NCBI RefSeq assembly: GCF_900090205.1
Contig: NZ_LT607802.1
Location: 839,846-903,845 of the forward strand
Direction of reading: 5' to 3'
Source: Vogesella sp. LIG4
GTDB lineage: Bacteria > Pseudomonadota > Gammaproteobacteria > Burkholderiales > Chromobacteriaceae
Length of the DNA stretch: 64,000 nt
The notes under the pieces are model-generated. The model saw only the letters and a list, made by a program, of their open reading frames with translations. It was not told where the DNA came from and made no database searches. This document shows positions 19,700 through 27,554 of the stretch, one piece after another (the first letter of the stretch is position 1; every line of letters begins with the position of its first letter). A program made the position numbers and the translations under genes.

Positions 19700-19924
19700 A
19701 TGATAAAGTCACCGCGTTTCGATATCGACCTGGACAAGCACTACAACGCCACCGTGGTCATCGCCTGCGACTGCGGGCATGAAACCCGCCACCACCTGGC
19801 CAGCCTGCACCCCGACAACAAGCTGAGTTGCGCCTGCGGCGCCGACATCAGCATGCCAGCCGCCGCGCTGGATATGGCGCACCGCCAGACAGACGCCCTG
19901 AAAGCTTCCTATCGCGTGCACTGA
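19700..19924 (+). CDS. Small protein with two CxCG motifs, probable zinc binder
   Basis: A 74-residue protein, MIKSPRFDIDLDKHYNATVV..., with CDCGHE near residue 23 and CACGAD near residue 44. Two CxC pairs about 20 residues apart look like a zinc ribbon. GGGAGATG stands just before the ATG at 19700. It begins 18 bases after the terminator of the ODP operon, so it has its own promoter or depends on read-through. The His-rich spacer (ETRHHLASLHPD) may add ligands. I do not recognise the family; function unknown. Confidence 0.65.
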   Translation: MIKSPRFDIDLDKHYNATVVIACDCGHETRHHLASLHPDNKLSCACGADISMPAAALDMAHRQTDALKASYRVH

Positions 19925-19938
19925 GGCACAACGACAAT

Positions 19939-20053
19939 CGGCAGGAACTGACTGTTCTGCCGCACAACTAGGCACCCGTCGTCACGACGGGCAAAATCGG
20001 GCGAACCCGATTACATGACAGCCATCACGGCGACCCGCGGGTCGCCGTTTTTA
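19939..20053 (+). ncRNA. Candidate structured small RNA: three hairpins and a terminator
   Basis: Within 115 bases there are four consecutive stems: CGGCAGGAAC/GTTCTGCCG (19939-19962), CCCGTCG/CGACGGG with a 3-base loop (19975-19991), AATCGGG/CCCGATT (19995-20012), and a terminator stem ACGGCGACCC/GGGTCGCCGT followed by TTTTTAT (20027-20053). There is no reading frame. It could be a free small RNA, the structured 3' end of the upstream mRNA, or a leader, though the terminator would cut it off from ltaE. No known RNA family was recognised. Confidence 0.5.
20027..20053 (+). terminator. Rho-independent terminator
   Basis: Ten-base-pair GC-rich stem with a 2-base loop and a TTTTTAT tail; it ends the candidate structured RNA or the small zinc-protein transcript. 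Confidence 0.85.
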
Positions 20054-20064
20054 TTGGGCAGATT

Positions 20065-20175
20065 CACGATCTGCCGCGCGTCGTGAGACGTTACGCGGCG
20101 AGTACGGCTTCGGAATGCGCATTTGCTCTTCCCCAGCCGTTTTCGCCCTGTCTCACCCCGGCTCGCAAGATCGTG
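20065..20175. repeat. Family B MITE-like element, copy 1
   Basis: Starts CACGATCTGCCGCGC and ends GCTCGCAAGATCGTG, with a central TTCGGAATGCGCATTTGCT. The same ends and centre, in reverse orientation, occur at 47064-47185, and a deleted copy at 54087-54143. It has no coding capacity. It lies 34 bases upstream of ltaE, so the ltaE promoter may lie inside it. Confidence 0.75.
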
Positions 20176-20209
20176 AGCACGCTCCTGACGAGCACACAGA
20201 GGACACCCC

Positions 20210-21238
20210 ATGCAGCACATCGACGTACGCAGCGACACCGTAACCCAGCCCACCCTGGCTATGCGCCAGGCCATGTTCGACGCCGTGGTCGGCGACGACG
20301 TCTACGGCGACGACCCCACCGTGCGCGAGCTGGAAACGTTGGCCGCAAGCATCCTCGGCAAGGAAGCCGCGCTGTTCGTGCCCAGCGGCAACTTCGGCAA
20401 CCAGCTGGCGCTGTACACCCACTGCCAGCGCGGCGACGAGGTGATCCTGGGCGACGACTGCCACATCGTGTGGCACGAAACCGGGGGCGCGGCGGTAATT
20501 GCCGGCGTGCAGCTGCGCACCATCGCCAGCACCGACGGCGTGCTGCGCGCCGACGAAGTGAAAAAGCGCATCCGCGACGGCGAAGACATCCACTGGCCGC
20601 GCACCGGCCTGATCTGCGTGGAAAACGCCCACAGCAACGGCCGCGTGATCCCGCTGGACGCCATGCAGGCAGTGTGGGAAGTGGCGCAGCAGCACGGCGT
20701 GCCGGTGCACCTGGACGGCGCCCGCGTCTTCAACGCCGCCGTGCACCTGGGCTGCGACGTGCGCGACATCACCCGCTACAGCGACACCGTGATGTGCTGC
20801 CTGTCCAAAGGCCTGGCCGCACCGGTGGGCTCCATCCTGGCCGGCCCGGCCGCCTTCATCGCCCGCGCCCGCAAGCACCGCAAGCTGCTGGGCGGCGGCC
20901 TGCGCCAGGCCGGCGTACTGGCCGCACCCGGCATCCTGGCGCTGACCGACATGGTTGCTCGCCTGCCGGAAGACCACGCCAACGCACGCTATATGGCCGA
21001 GCAACTGGCTGCCCTGCCCGGCGTCACGGTGAATCTGGACGACGTACACATCAACATGGTGTGGTTCCGCCTGCCGGCCAGCCTCGACAGCAGCAAGCTG
21101 ATGGCGGCGCTGAGCGCGGCCGGCATCAAGGCCAACGGGCCGGAAGGCGGCCTGATGCGCCTGGTGACCCACTGGCAGATCGGCCGCGCCGACATCGACC
21201 GCATCATCGCCGTGTTCGCCGCCCAGTTGGCCGCATGA
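20210..21238 (+). CDS. ltaE: Low-specificity L-threonine aldolase
   Basis: PLP enzyme splitting L-threonine and allo-threonine into glycine and acetaldehyde. The 342-residue sequence begins MQHIDVRSDTVTQPT, with GDDVYGDDPTV, the cofactor-contacting D169 and R172 in VHLDGARVFNA, and the Schiff-base K200 in CCLSKGLAAPVGS. AGAGGAC precedes the ATG. The TSUP exporter gene overlaps its stop by 4 bases (ATGA), so both are in one operon. Confidence 0.93.
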   Translation: MQHIDVRSDTVTQPTLAMRQAMFDAVVGDDVYGDDPTVRELETLAASILGKEAALFVPSGNFGNQLALYTHCQRGDEVILGDDCHIVWHETGGAAVIAGVQLRTIASTDGVLRADEVKKRIRDGEDIHWPRTGLICVENAHSNGRVIPLDAMQAVWEVAQQHGVPVHLDGARVFNAAVHLGCDVRDITRYSDTVMCCLSKGLAAPVGSILAGPAAFIARARKHRKLLGGGLRQAGVLAAPGILALTDMVARLPEDHANARYMAEQLAALPGVTVNLDDVHINMVWFRLPASLDSSKLMAALSAAGIKANGPEGGLMRLVTHWQIGRADIDRIIAVFAAQLAA

Positions 21239-21993
21239 GCGCAGCCATCGCGCTGGCGCTGTTCGCCGCCGCCTTTGCTGCCGGCGCGCTCAACGCCATG
21301 GCAGGCGGTGGCACGCTGATCACCTTTCCCGCACTGGTGGCCGCCGGGCTGCCGCCCATCGTCGCCAACGCCACCAGCTCGGTATCGCAGTGGCCGGGCT
21401 ACGTGGCCAGCAGCCTGGCCTTTCGCCGCGAACTGGCCGGCCAGCGCGCGCTGCCGTCACTGAGCGGCGTCAGCCTGCTGGGCGGCCTCATCGGCGGCTG
21501 GCTGGTTACCGTGGTGTCTCCGCGGCTGTTCGACGCGCTGGTGCCGTGGCTGATCCTGCTGGCCACCGTCATGTTCGCCGCCAGCAGCCAGCTCACCCGC
21601 TGGCTGGGCCGCCACGCCAGCGCCGTGCACGGCAGCCGCGCCGGCCTGCTTGCCGGCCAGCTGCTGGTGGCCATCTACGGCGGCTTCTTCGGCGGCGGCA
21701 TGGGCATCATGATGCTGGCGCTGTTCAGCCTGTTCGCCGTGGACAACCTCACGCGTATGAACGCGCTGAAAACCTGGCTATCGGTGCTGATCTCCGGCGT
21801 GGCGGTGCTGACCTTCATCGCCGCCGGCATCGTGAACTGGCCGGCAGCGCTGGTGATGCTGGCCGGCACCATCAGCGGCGGCGTGGCCGGCGCCCGCCTG
21901 GCGCGCCGCCTGCCGGCCAGCTTGCTCAAGCGCGTGGTGGTGACGCTGGGCGCAGTGCTGACGCTGGCGTTTTTCTGGAAGGTGTATGGCTGA
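21235..21993 (+). CDS. TSUP (TauE/SafE) family membrane exporter
   Basis: A 252-residue inner-membrane protein with about eight helices in two similar halves. AGALNAMAGGGTLITFPALV near residues 16-35 and GFFGGGMGIMMLALF in the second half are the paired TSUP motifs. Members export sulfite, sulfoacetate or other small organic anions; this substrate is unknown. Its ATG overlaps the ltaE stop, which may mean it exports a product related to threonine or glycine breakdown; that is only inference from coupling. Confidence 0.88.
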   Translation: MSAAIALALFAAAFAAGALNAMAGGGTLITFPALVAAGLPPIVANATSSVSQWPGYVASSLAFRRELAGQRALPSLSGVSLLGGLIGGWLVTVVSPRLFDALVPWLILLATVMFAASSQLTRWLGRHASAVHGSRAGLLAGQLLVAIYGGFFGGGMGIMMLALFSLFAVDNLTRMNALKTWLSVLISGVAVLTFIAAGIVNWPAALVMLAGTISGGVAGARLARRLPASLLKRVVVTLGAVLTLAFFWKVYG

Positions 21994-21996
21994 GGA

Positions 21997-22016
21997 TGCG
22001 GCCAAGGTTGGCCGCA
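21997..22016. terminator. Inverted pair of the window-wide motif between convergent genes
   Basis: TGCGGCCAAGGTTGGCCGCA is a 20-base self-complementary sequence 3 bases after the TSUP stop and 4 bases before the end of the Ivy-like gene. A shared hairpin for both transcripts is likely; there is no T run. Confidence 0.55.
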
Positions 22017-22020
22017 AGCC

Positions 22021-22515
22021 TCACGGCAACACCAGCGGCAGCGGCGTGCTGTCGCCGAGCTTGCCGTTCAGCGGCGAGGCTGCATCGGTTTCATCCTGCA
22101 GCAGCGCCTTCTGCCGTGGGTTGGGCCGGCCCAGCCAGACGAGCTTGCCGTCCGGCCGCATATAGCGCGCCACCAGTTGCTGGCGCTTGGGTGCGTACAG
22201 CACCAGCAGCTGGTGCGGGCAGTTGTGCGGCTCGCATACCCAGCCGCGCAGGTAATCCTCGCGGCCGGCCTTCAGCGGGATCAACGGCGTGCTGACGCCA
22301 TTGCTCACCCAGGCCGGCGCCTTGCCGCCACTGCCGCGGAACGCCGATTGCACCGCGCTGCGAAAGCCGCGGTCCGCGGTGTAGACATCGGTGAAGTAGG
22401 CGCACTGCGCCTGCTGCTTGCACTGCAGCGCCTGCATGGCACCGTGTTTTTCCGCCGCCTGCGCGCCGGCTGCCAGCAGGGCCAGCAGCAGGCCGGCCAT
22501 CCATGATTTGTACAT
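22021..22515 (-). CDS. Ivy-family C-type lysozyme inhibitor
   Basis: Exported 164-residue protein expected to block host or predator lysozyme in the periplasm. It has a signal peptide of about 20 residues (MAGLLLALLAAGAQA) and the loop CEPHNCPHQLLVLY, which corresponds to the cysteine-bracketed CKPHDC inhibitory loop of E. coli Ivy. The two loop cysteines, plus C33 and C39 (LQCKQQAQCAYF), may form disulfides. ATG 22515 is preferred over an upstream TTG. It stands alone, convergent with the TSUP gene. Confidence 0.75.
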   Translation of the reverse strand: MYKSWMAGLLLALLAAGAQAAEKHGAMQALQCKQQAQCAYFTDVYTADRGFRSAVQSAFRGSGGKAPAWVSNGVSTPLIPLKAGREDYLRGWVCEPHNCPHQLLVLYAPKRQQLVARYMRPDGKLVWLGRPNPRQKALLQDETDAASPLNGKLGDSTPLPLVLP

Positions 22516-22664
22516 AGTCAATGCTCATTCGATGCTGTCTGCATCATGCTAGGCTGCTGCCGTGCGCACCGCAACGGCCATGACGGAGCGGCATGCTTTG
22601 CAGCCGGGCGCCGGCTGCCGCACAATCCGCCCATTCCGCCTTACGGCCAACCGTTGCCTATCCG

Positions 22665-24719
22665 ATGACCGATCACTCCCACGACCCGTTCCAGTGGCTG
22701 GAAAGCCTGGACGATGCCGCCGCCCTGGACTGGGTGGCCGAGCAGAACGCCGCCACCCGTGCCCGCCTGGACAGCGACCCGCGCTTTGCCGCTCTGAAGC
22801 AGTCCATCCTCGCCAATCTGCGCGATACGCGGCAGATTCCGTTCTTTGCCGAGCACGCCGGCTGGCTGTACAACTTCCACCAGGACGAGGCCCATCCGCG
22901 CGGCATCTACCGCCGCTGCACGCTGGACGCCTACCGCGCCAATGCGCAGGACTGGCAGACGGTGCTGGACATCGACGCGCTGGCCGATGCCGAGGAGGTG
23001 GACTGGTACCTGGACGGTGTGTCGCACTACACCGAGCAGCCGCAACACGTATTGCTCAGCCTCACTCCCGGCGGCTCCGACGCCACCGTCAGCCGCGAGT
23101 ACGATCTGGAGGCGCAGGCTTTCGTCGCCGGCGGCTTCAGCTTTCCCTACGGCAAGAACCACATCGCCTGGCGCGATCTGGACAGCGTGTTCGTGTGCCC
23201 GGCCTGGGACGAGGCGCAGCTGACCCGCGCCGGCTACCCGCGCGAAGTGTGGCTGCTGCAGCGCGGCCAGCGCTGGGACCAGGCGCAGCCGCTGCTGCAG
23301 CTGGACGAAGACGCGATGATGGTGGCGGCGTGGCGCTTCCTGGATGCGGCCAACCCTGTAGCGCCGGACGCCATCACCGCCTTCGACATCATCGAGGCAT
23401 CCGACAGCTTTTACAGCAAAACCTATTACCACCTTGCCGGCGATAGCCTGATCGCGCTACCACTGCCTGAGCGCGCCGAGATCGAGGCCTACAGCCACGG
23501 CGACCTGATCGTTAAACTGGCCGAGGACTGGCACTTTGCCGGCCAGCACTACACAGCCGGCAGCCTGCTGGCGGTGGCCTGCGCCGCAGGCAGCGGCAAG
23601 GTTGGCCGCATCACCGAACTGTTCGTGCCGGGCGCGCAGCAGTCGGTGGAAATGGTGGAGGCCACGCTGAACCTGCTGGCCATCATCGTCATCGATAACG
23701 TGAAGAGCCGCCTCGTCACCCTGCGCTGGGCGGATGGCAACTGGCAGCCGCACGCCAACCCGCTGCCCACCGGCGGGGTGATCGAGTTTGCCGACCAGCC
23801 CTGGCACAGCGACCTGCTGTACTACAGCTACAGCGACTTCCTCACCCCGGCCGGGCTGTACCGGCTGGATCTGCTCACCGGCGGCGAGCCGGAAGTGCTG
23901 CGCCAGCAACCGGCCGCCTTCGACGCTGCCGGGTTTGTCGCCGAGCAGCTGCAGGCGCGCGCGCCGGACGGCACCGCGATTCCCTACTTCGTGGTGCATC
24001 GTCGCGGGCTGGCGCTGGATGGCTCCGCCCCCACGCTGCTGTACGGCTACGGCGGTTTCGAAGTGCCGATGATGCCCTACTACATGGACAACTTCGGCCC
24101 GCAGTGGCTGGAAAAGGGCGGCGTGTTCGTGGTGGCCAATATCCGCGGCGGCGGCGAGTTCGGCCCGGCCTGGCACCAGGCGGCACAGGGCCCGCACCGG
24201 CAGGTGAGCTTCGACGATTTCATCGCGGTGGCCGAAGACCTGATCGCGCGCGGCTACAGCAGCGCGCGCCGGCTGGGCATCGAAGGCGGCAGCAACGGCG
24301 GCCTGCTGGTAGGCGCCTGCCTGCTGCAGCGCCCGGAGCTGTTCAACGCCGTGGTGTGCGAGGTGCCGCTGCTGGACATGCTGCGCTACACCGAGCTGCT
24401 GGCCGGCGCCAGCTGGATAGACGAATACGGCGACCCGTCCAACCCGGCGGAACGCGCCGCGCTGGCCGCCTACTCGCCCTACCACCAGCCGGTAAGCGCC
24501 GAGCGCTACCCGCTGGCGCTGTTCACCACCAGCAGCAAGGACGACCGGGTGCACCCGGCGCACGCGCGCAAGATGGTGGCCAGGCTGCAACAGCACGGCC
24601 ACGATGCACTGTTCCTGGAAACCGACGGCGGCGGCCACGGCGGCAATACCGGCCAGGAACAAACCGCCGAGGAGCTGGCGCGGGTGCTGGTTTATCTGTA
24701 TCGCCAGCTGATGGACTGA
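22665..24719 (+). CDS. Prolyl oligopeptidase family serine peptidase
   Basis: Cytosolic S9A-type peptidase of 684 residues that cleaves short peptides after proline. It has an N-terminal seven-bladed propeller (to about 410) and a C-terminal alpha/beta hydrolase. The triad is S543 (EGGSNGGLLVG), D626 (SSKDDRVHPAH) and H658 (GGGHGGNTG). YGYGGFEVPM and NIRGGGEFGPAWH are typical. No signal peptide. ATG 22665 is used; the frame extends 24 codons upstream without support. Two copies of the window-wide motif lie inside it, at 23345 and 23598. Confidence 0.92.
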   Translation: MTDHSHDPFQWLESLDDAAALDWVAEQNAATRARLDSDPRFAALKQSILANLRDTRQIPFFAEHAGWLYNFHQDEAHPRGIYRRCTLDAYRANAQDWQTVLDIDALADAEEVDWYLDGVSHYTEQPQHVLLSLTPGGSDATVSREYDLEAQAFVAGGFSFPYGKNHIAWRDLDSVFVCPAWDEAQLTRAGYPREVWLLQRGQRWDQAQPLLQLDEDAMMVAAWRFLDAANPVAPDAITAFDIIEASDSFYSKTYYHLAGDSLIALPLPERAEIEAYSHGDLIVKLAEDWHFAGQHYTAGSLLAVACAAGSGKVGRITELFVPGAQQSVEMVEATLNLLAIIVIDNVKSRLVTLRWADGNWQPHANPLPTGGVIEFADQPWHSDLLYYSYSDFLTPAGLYRLDLLTGGEPEVLRQQPAAFDAAGFVAEQLQARAPDGTAIPYFVVHRRGLALDGSAPTLLYGYGGFEVPMMPYYMDNFGPQWLEKGGVFVVANIRGGGEFGPAWHQAAQGPHRQVSFDDFIAVAEDLIARGYSSARRLGIEGGSNGGLLVGACLLQRPELFNAVVCEVPLLDMLRYTELLAGASWIDEYGDPSNPAERAALAAYSPYHQPVSAERYPLALFTTSSKDDRVHPAHARKMVARLQQHGHDALFLETDGGGHGGNTGQEQTAEELARVLVYLYRQLMD

Positions 24720-24730
24720 ACCCACGGCCT

Positions 24731-24743
24731 TGCGGCCAACCTC
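24731..24743 (-). repeat. Motif copy next to the family A element
   Basis: TGCGGCCAACCTC, 11 bases after the prolyl oligopeptidase stop; with the inverse copy at 24895 it brackets the family A element. Confidence 0.7.
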
Positions 24744-24750
24744 TAGACGC

Positions 24751-24879
24751 CTCGAAAGCCCCGGTTTTTAAGCAAGACAAGGCGCGAACGAAAAATCCCG
24801 CCGCTGCATAGGTGTTGATATGCAAGGCGGGATTTTTCGTGAGCAACGCCGTATTGCGACGAAAGCGGGCGCTTTTCGA
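24751..24879. repeat. Family A MITE-like element, long copy
   Basis: Ends CTCGAAAGCCCCGG and GGGCGCTTTTCGA are imperfect inverse repeats. The middle has GAAAAATCCCGCC and GGCGGGATTTTTC as a hairpin (about 24799-24838) that could terminate transcription both ways. It shares about 130 bases with 27418-27547. Confidence 0.8.
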
Positions 24880-24894
24880 AATGGCCAACGGTGC

Positions 24895-24907
24895 AAGGTT
24901 GGCCGCA
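24895..24907 (+). repeat. AAGGTTGGCCGCA motif upstream of the acyltransferase fusion
   Basis: Exact 13-base copy extended to AAGGTTGGCCGCAAGG. Confidence 0.8.
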
Positions 24908-24962
24908 AGGCGCGTCCTGACATACCATGCCGGCATTGTCCGACTTCCCCACGGCGGCCTGC

Positions 24963-26843
24963 ATGTCCCACCACCCCAACCAGTTCGACCTGTTCAAGAC
25001 GCGGCGCTTCATGCCGCTGTTCATCACCCAGTTCTTTGGCGCCTTCAACGACAACCTGCTGAAGAACGCAGTGGTGGTGCTGATCAACTTCCACGGCATG
25101 CGGCTGCTGGGGCTGGCGCCGGAGCTGATGATCCAGCTGGCCGCCGCGCTGTTCATCCTGCCCTTCTTCCTGTTTTCCGCCACCGCCGGCCAGGTGTGCG
25201 AGAAGTACGACAAGGCGGCGGTGGCGCGTTTCGTCAAACGCATGGAGATCGCCATCATGCTGGTGGCGGCAGTGGGCTTCTGGCTGCACAACGGCGCCAT
25301 CCTGATGTCCACCATCTTCATGATGGGGGTGCATTCCACGCTGTTCGGGCCGCTGAAATTCAGCGTGCTGCCGCAATACCTGCGCCCGCGCGAACTGGTG
25401 GGCGGCAACGGCCTGATCGAGATGGGCACTTTCGTGTCCATCATCATCGGCCAGGTGGCCGGCACCGTGCTGGTGAACGCCGACCCGCAGCGCATCAGCA
25501 TCATCGTGGCGCTGCTGGCCTGCGCGCTGGCCGGTCTGGCTGCCGCGCGGCGCATGCCGCCGGCGCCGCCTTCCGCCGCCGATCTGCCGGTGGACTGGAA
25601 TATGGCGCGCCAGACCTGGGCCATCATCAAGCAGGCCAAGGCAAGCCGCCCGGTGTGGCTGTCGCTGCTGGGCATCTCCTGGTTCTGGTTCCTGGGCGCG
25701 CTGTACCTGTCCAAGCTGCCGACCTTTGCTTCCGATGTGCTGGGCGGCGACGCCAGCGTCTACACCCTGCTGATGACGCTGTTCTCGCTGGGTGTGGGGC
25801 TGGGTTCGATGCTGTGCGAGAAGCTGTCCGGCCGCAAAGTGGAGCTGGGGCTGGTGCCGTTCGGCTCGCTGGGGCTGTGCCTGTTCGGTATCGACCTGTT
25901 CTTTGCCACCCCGGCGCACGCCGGCGGCACGCTGACCTGGCTCGCCGTGCTGGGTAACCACGCCTACTGGCGCCTGGTGGCCGATTTCACCCTCATCGGC
26001 GTGTTCGGCGGCTTCTACATCGTGCCGCTGTACGCGCTGGTGCAGTCGCGCGCCGCACCGGCGTTCCGCTCGCGTGCCATTGCCGCCAACAACATCCTCA
26101 ACTCGCTGTTCATGGTGGTGTCCGCCGCCTTTGCCGCGGTGCTGGCAGCCAATGGCGTAAGCATCCCGCACGTGCTGCTGATCGCCGCACTGCTCAATAT
26201 GGTGGTGGCGCTGTACATCTACAGCCTGCTGCCGGAATTCCTGATGCGCTTCCTGGTGTGGATCGCCACCCACACCCTGTACCGCATCCGCCACGAAGGG
26301 CTGGAGCACATTCCGGAGGAAGGCCCCTGCGTGCTGGTCTGCAACCACGTGAGCTTCATGGATGCGCTGATCCTGGCCGGCAGCGTGCGCCGCCCGATCC
26401 GCTTCGTGATGGATCACAGCATCTTCAAGGTGCCGCTGCTCAACTTCATCTTCCGCACCGCGCGGGCGATTCCCATTGCCCCGGCCAAGGAAGACCCGCA
26501 TGCCAAGCAGCGCGCCTTCGACGCGGTGGCGGCGGCGCTGGCCGACGGTGAAGTGGTGTGCATTTTCCCGGAGGGAAAGATCACCTACGATGGAAACATC
26601 AGCGCGTTCAAACCGGGCATTGAAGAGATTGTGGCGCGTACGCCGGTGCCGGTAGTGCCGATGGCGCTGTGCGGCATGTGGGGCAGCTTCTTCTCGCGCC
26701 GCTACGGGCCGGCCATGCTGTGCTGGCCGCGCCGCGCCTGGTCGAAGATCGCCCTCAAGGCTGCCGCGCCGCTGCCGGCAGCGGTGGCCAGCGCCGGCAG
26801 CCTGCAGCAGGAAGTGGTGCAGTTACGCGGCGACTGGCGCTGA
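24963..26843 (+). CDS. Fusion of LplT-like MFS transporter and PlsC-type acyltransferase
   Basis: A 626-residue inner-membrane protein. The first 400 or so residues are a 12-helix major-facilitator unit starting FMPLFITQFFGAFNDNLLKN, typical of lysophospholipid flippase LplT. The last 190 residues are a phospholipid acyltransferase with HX4D (CNHVSFMD), the glycerol-phosphate motif and FPEGKIT. Together they would flip lyso-phospholipid inward and re-acylate it. Longer Aas-type relatives carry a third acyl-ACP synthetase domain; here the protein ends after PlsC. The start could also be ATG 24927; neither has a good ribosome site. Confidence 0.85.
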   Translation: MSHHPNQFDLFKTRRFMPLFITQFFGAFNDNLLKNAVVVLINFHGMRLLGLAPELMIQLAAALFILPFFLFSATAGQVCEKYDKAAVARFVKRMEIAIMLVAAVGFWLHNGAILMSTIFMMGVHSTLFGPLKFSVLPQYLRPRELVGGNGLIEMGTFVSIIIGQVAGTVLVNADPQRISIIVALLACALAGLAAARRMPPAPPSAADLPVDWNMARQTWAIIKQAKASRPVWLSLLGISWFWFLGALYLSKLPTFASDVLGGDASVYTLLMTLFSLGVGLGSMLCEKLSGRKVELGLVPFGSLGLCLFGIDLFFATPAHAGGTLTWLAVLGNHAYWRLVADFTLIGVFGGFYIVPLYALVQSRAAPAFRSRAIAANNILNSLFMVVSAAFAAVLAANGVSIPHVLLIAALLNMVVALYIYSLLPEFLMRFLVWIATHTLYRIRHEGLEHIPEEGPCVLVCNHVSFMDALILAGSVRRPIRFVMDHSIFKVPLLNFIFRTARAIPIAPAKEDPHAKQRAFDAVAAALADGEVVCIFPEGKITYDGNISAFKPGIEEIVARTPVPVVPMALCGMWGSFFSRRYGPAMLCWPRRAWSKIALKAAAPLPAAVASAGSLQQEVVQLRGDWR

Positions 26844-26966
26844 GGCGCGTGGCGGCCCGGCAAGCGATTTGTGTGCCGTGGCTTGCCGCCGCTGCCCGCT
26901 TGTGCCAGAGTGGCGAACACGGATTTGATCAAGTTGCAACAAAGCAGCACTACAAAGGAGCGTTTC

Positions 26967-27347
26967 GTGTCTAGCGCAAACGATATCGTTCTGTTCCATC
27001 AACAGGACATCACCCCCGATACCTTCGTCGCCCCTGCCGAGCGTCAGCTCAGTGGCACCTGCCAGCAGGCGGTGGAAATGCATTACAGCGATCCGACCGG
27101 CCAGTTCCATGCCGGGCTGTGGTCTGGAGGTGTCGGCGCCTGGCGGGTGAAGTACACCGAGTGCGAATTCTGCACTCTGCTGGAAGGTCATGTGCGCATG
27201 CATGGTGACGACGGTTCCGTCGTCGAGATCGTTGCAGGCCAGCATTTTGTGATTCCCGCCGGCTTCGAAGGCGTGTGGGAAGTGATCGAACCGGCCAAGA
27301 AAACCTTCGCCGTGTTCGAGGAAGACCGCCTGGCGCGCAAGGACTGA
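26967..27347 (+). CDS. Cupin-domain protein (cupin_3/DUF861-like)
   Basis: A 126-residue single-domain cupin. FHAGLWSGGVGAWRVKYTECE, then FCTLLEGHVRMHGDDGS and GQHFVIPAGFEGVWEVIE follow the DUF861 order seen in ureidoglycine aminohydrolase-like proteins. The usual first-motif His-His pair is not evident, so metal binding is uncertain. The start is GTG 26967, set by AAAGGAG six bases upstream; a longer frame has no site. A terminator follows at 27371. No pathway neighbours are present. Confidence 0.8.
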   Translation: MSSANDIVLFHQQDITPDTFVAPAERQLSGTCQQAVEMHYSDPTGQFHAGLWSGGVGAWRVKYTECEFCTLLEGHVRMHGDDGSVVEIVAGQHFVIPAGFEGVWEVIEPAKKTFAVFEEDRLARKD

Positions 27348-27370
27348 GCCAGCCAGCGACAGAAAGCAAG

Positions 27371-27404
27371 CAGGCCACCGAGATCCGGTGGCCTGTTTTT
27401 CTTT
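27371..27404 (+). terminator. Terminator of the cupin gene
   Basis: CAGGCCACCG / CGGTGGCCTG stem with a short loop, then TTTTTCTTT. Confidence 0.85.
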
Positions 27405-27417
27405 CATCGTAGGGCGC

Positions 27418-27547
27418 CTCGAAAAACCCCGATTTCTAAGCGAGACAAGGCGCGAATGAAAAATCCCGACGCCGCATATGGTTGATATGTAAGGAGGGAT
27501 TTTTCGTGAGCAACGCAGTATCGCAACGAAAGCGGGAGGTTTGCGAG
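27418..27547. repeat. Family A MITE-like element, second long copy
   Basis: Starts CTCGAAAAACCCCG and ends AAGCGGGAGGTTTGCGAG, with GAAAAATCCCG and GAGGGATTTTTC as the inner inverse pair. It lies 7 bases past the end of the pseudouridine synthase-like gene, where its hairpin could serve as terminator. Confidence 0.8.
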
Positions 27548-27554
27548 GTGCCCG

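Noticed and set aside
19939..20053. tRNA or known riboswitch for ltaE
   Set aside because: The hairpins do not form a cloverleaf, there is no CCA or T-loop in place, and a terminator plus a MITE-like element separate them from ltaE.
24751..24879. Insertion sequence
   Set aside because: Too short and without a transposase; described as a MITE-like repeat instead.
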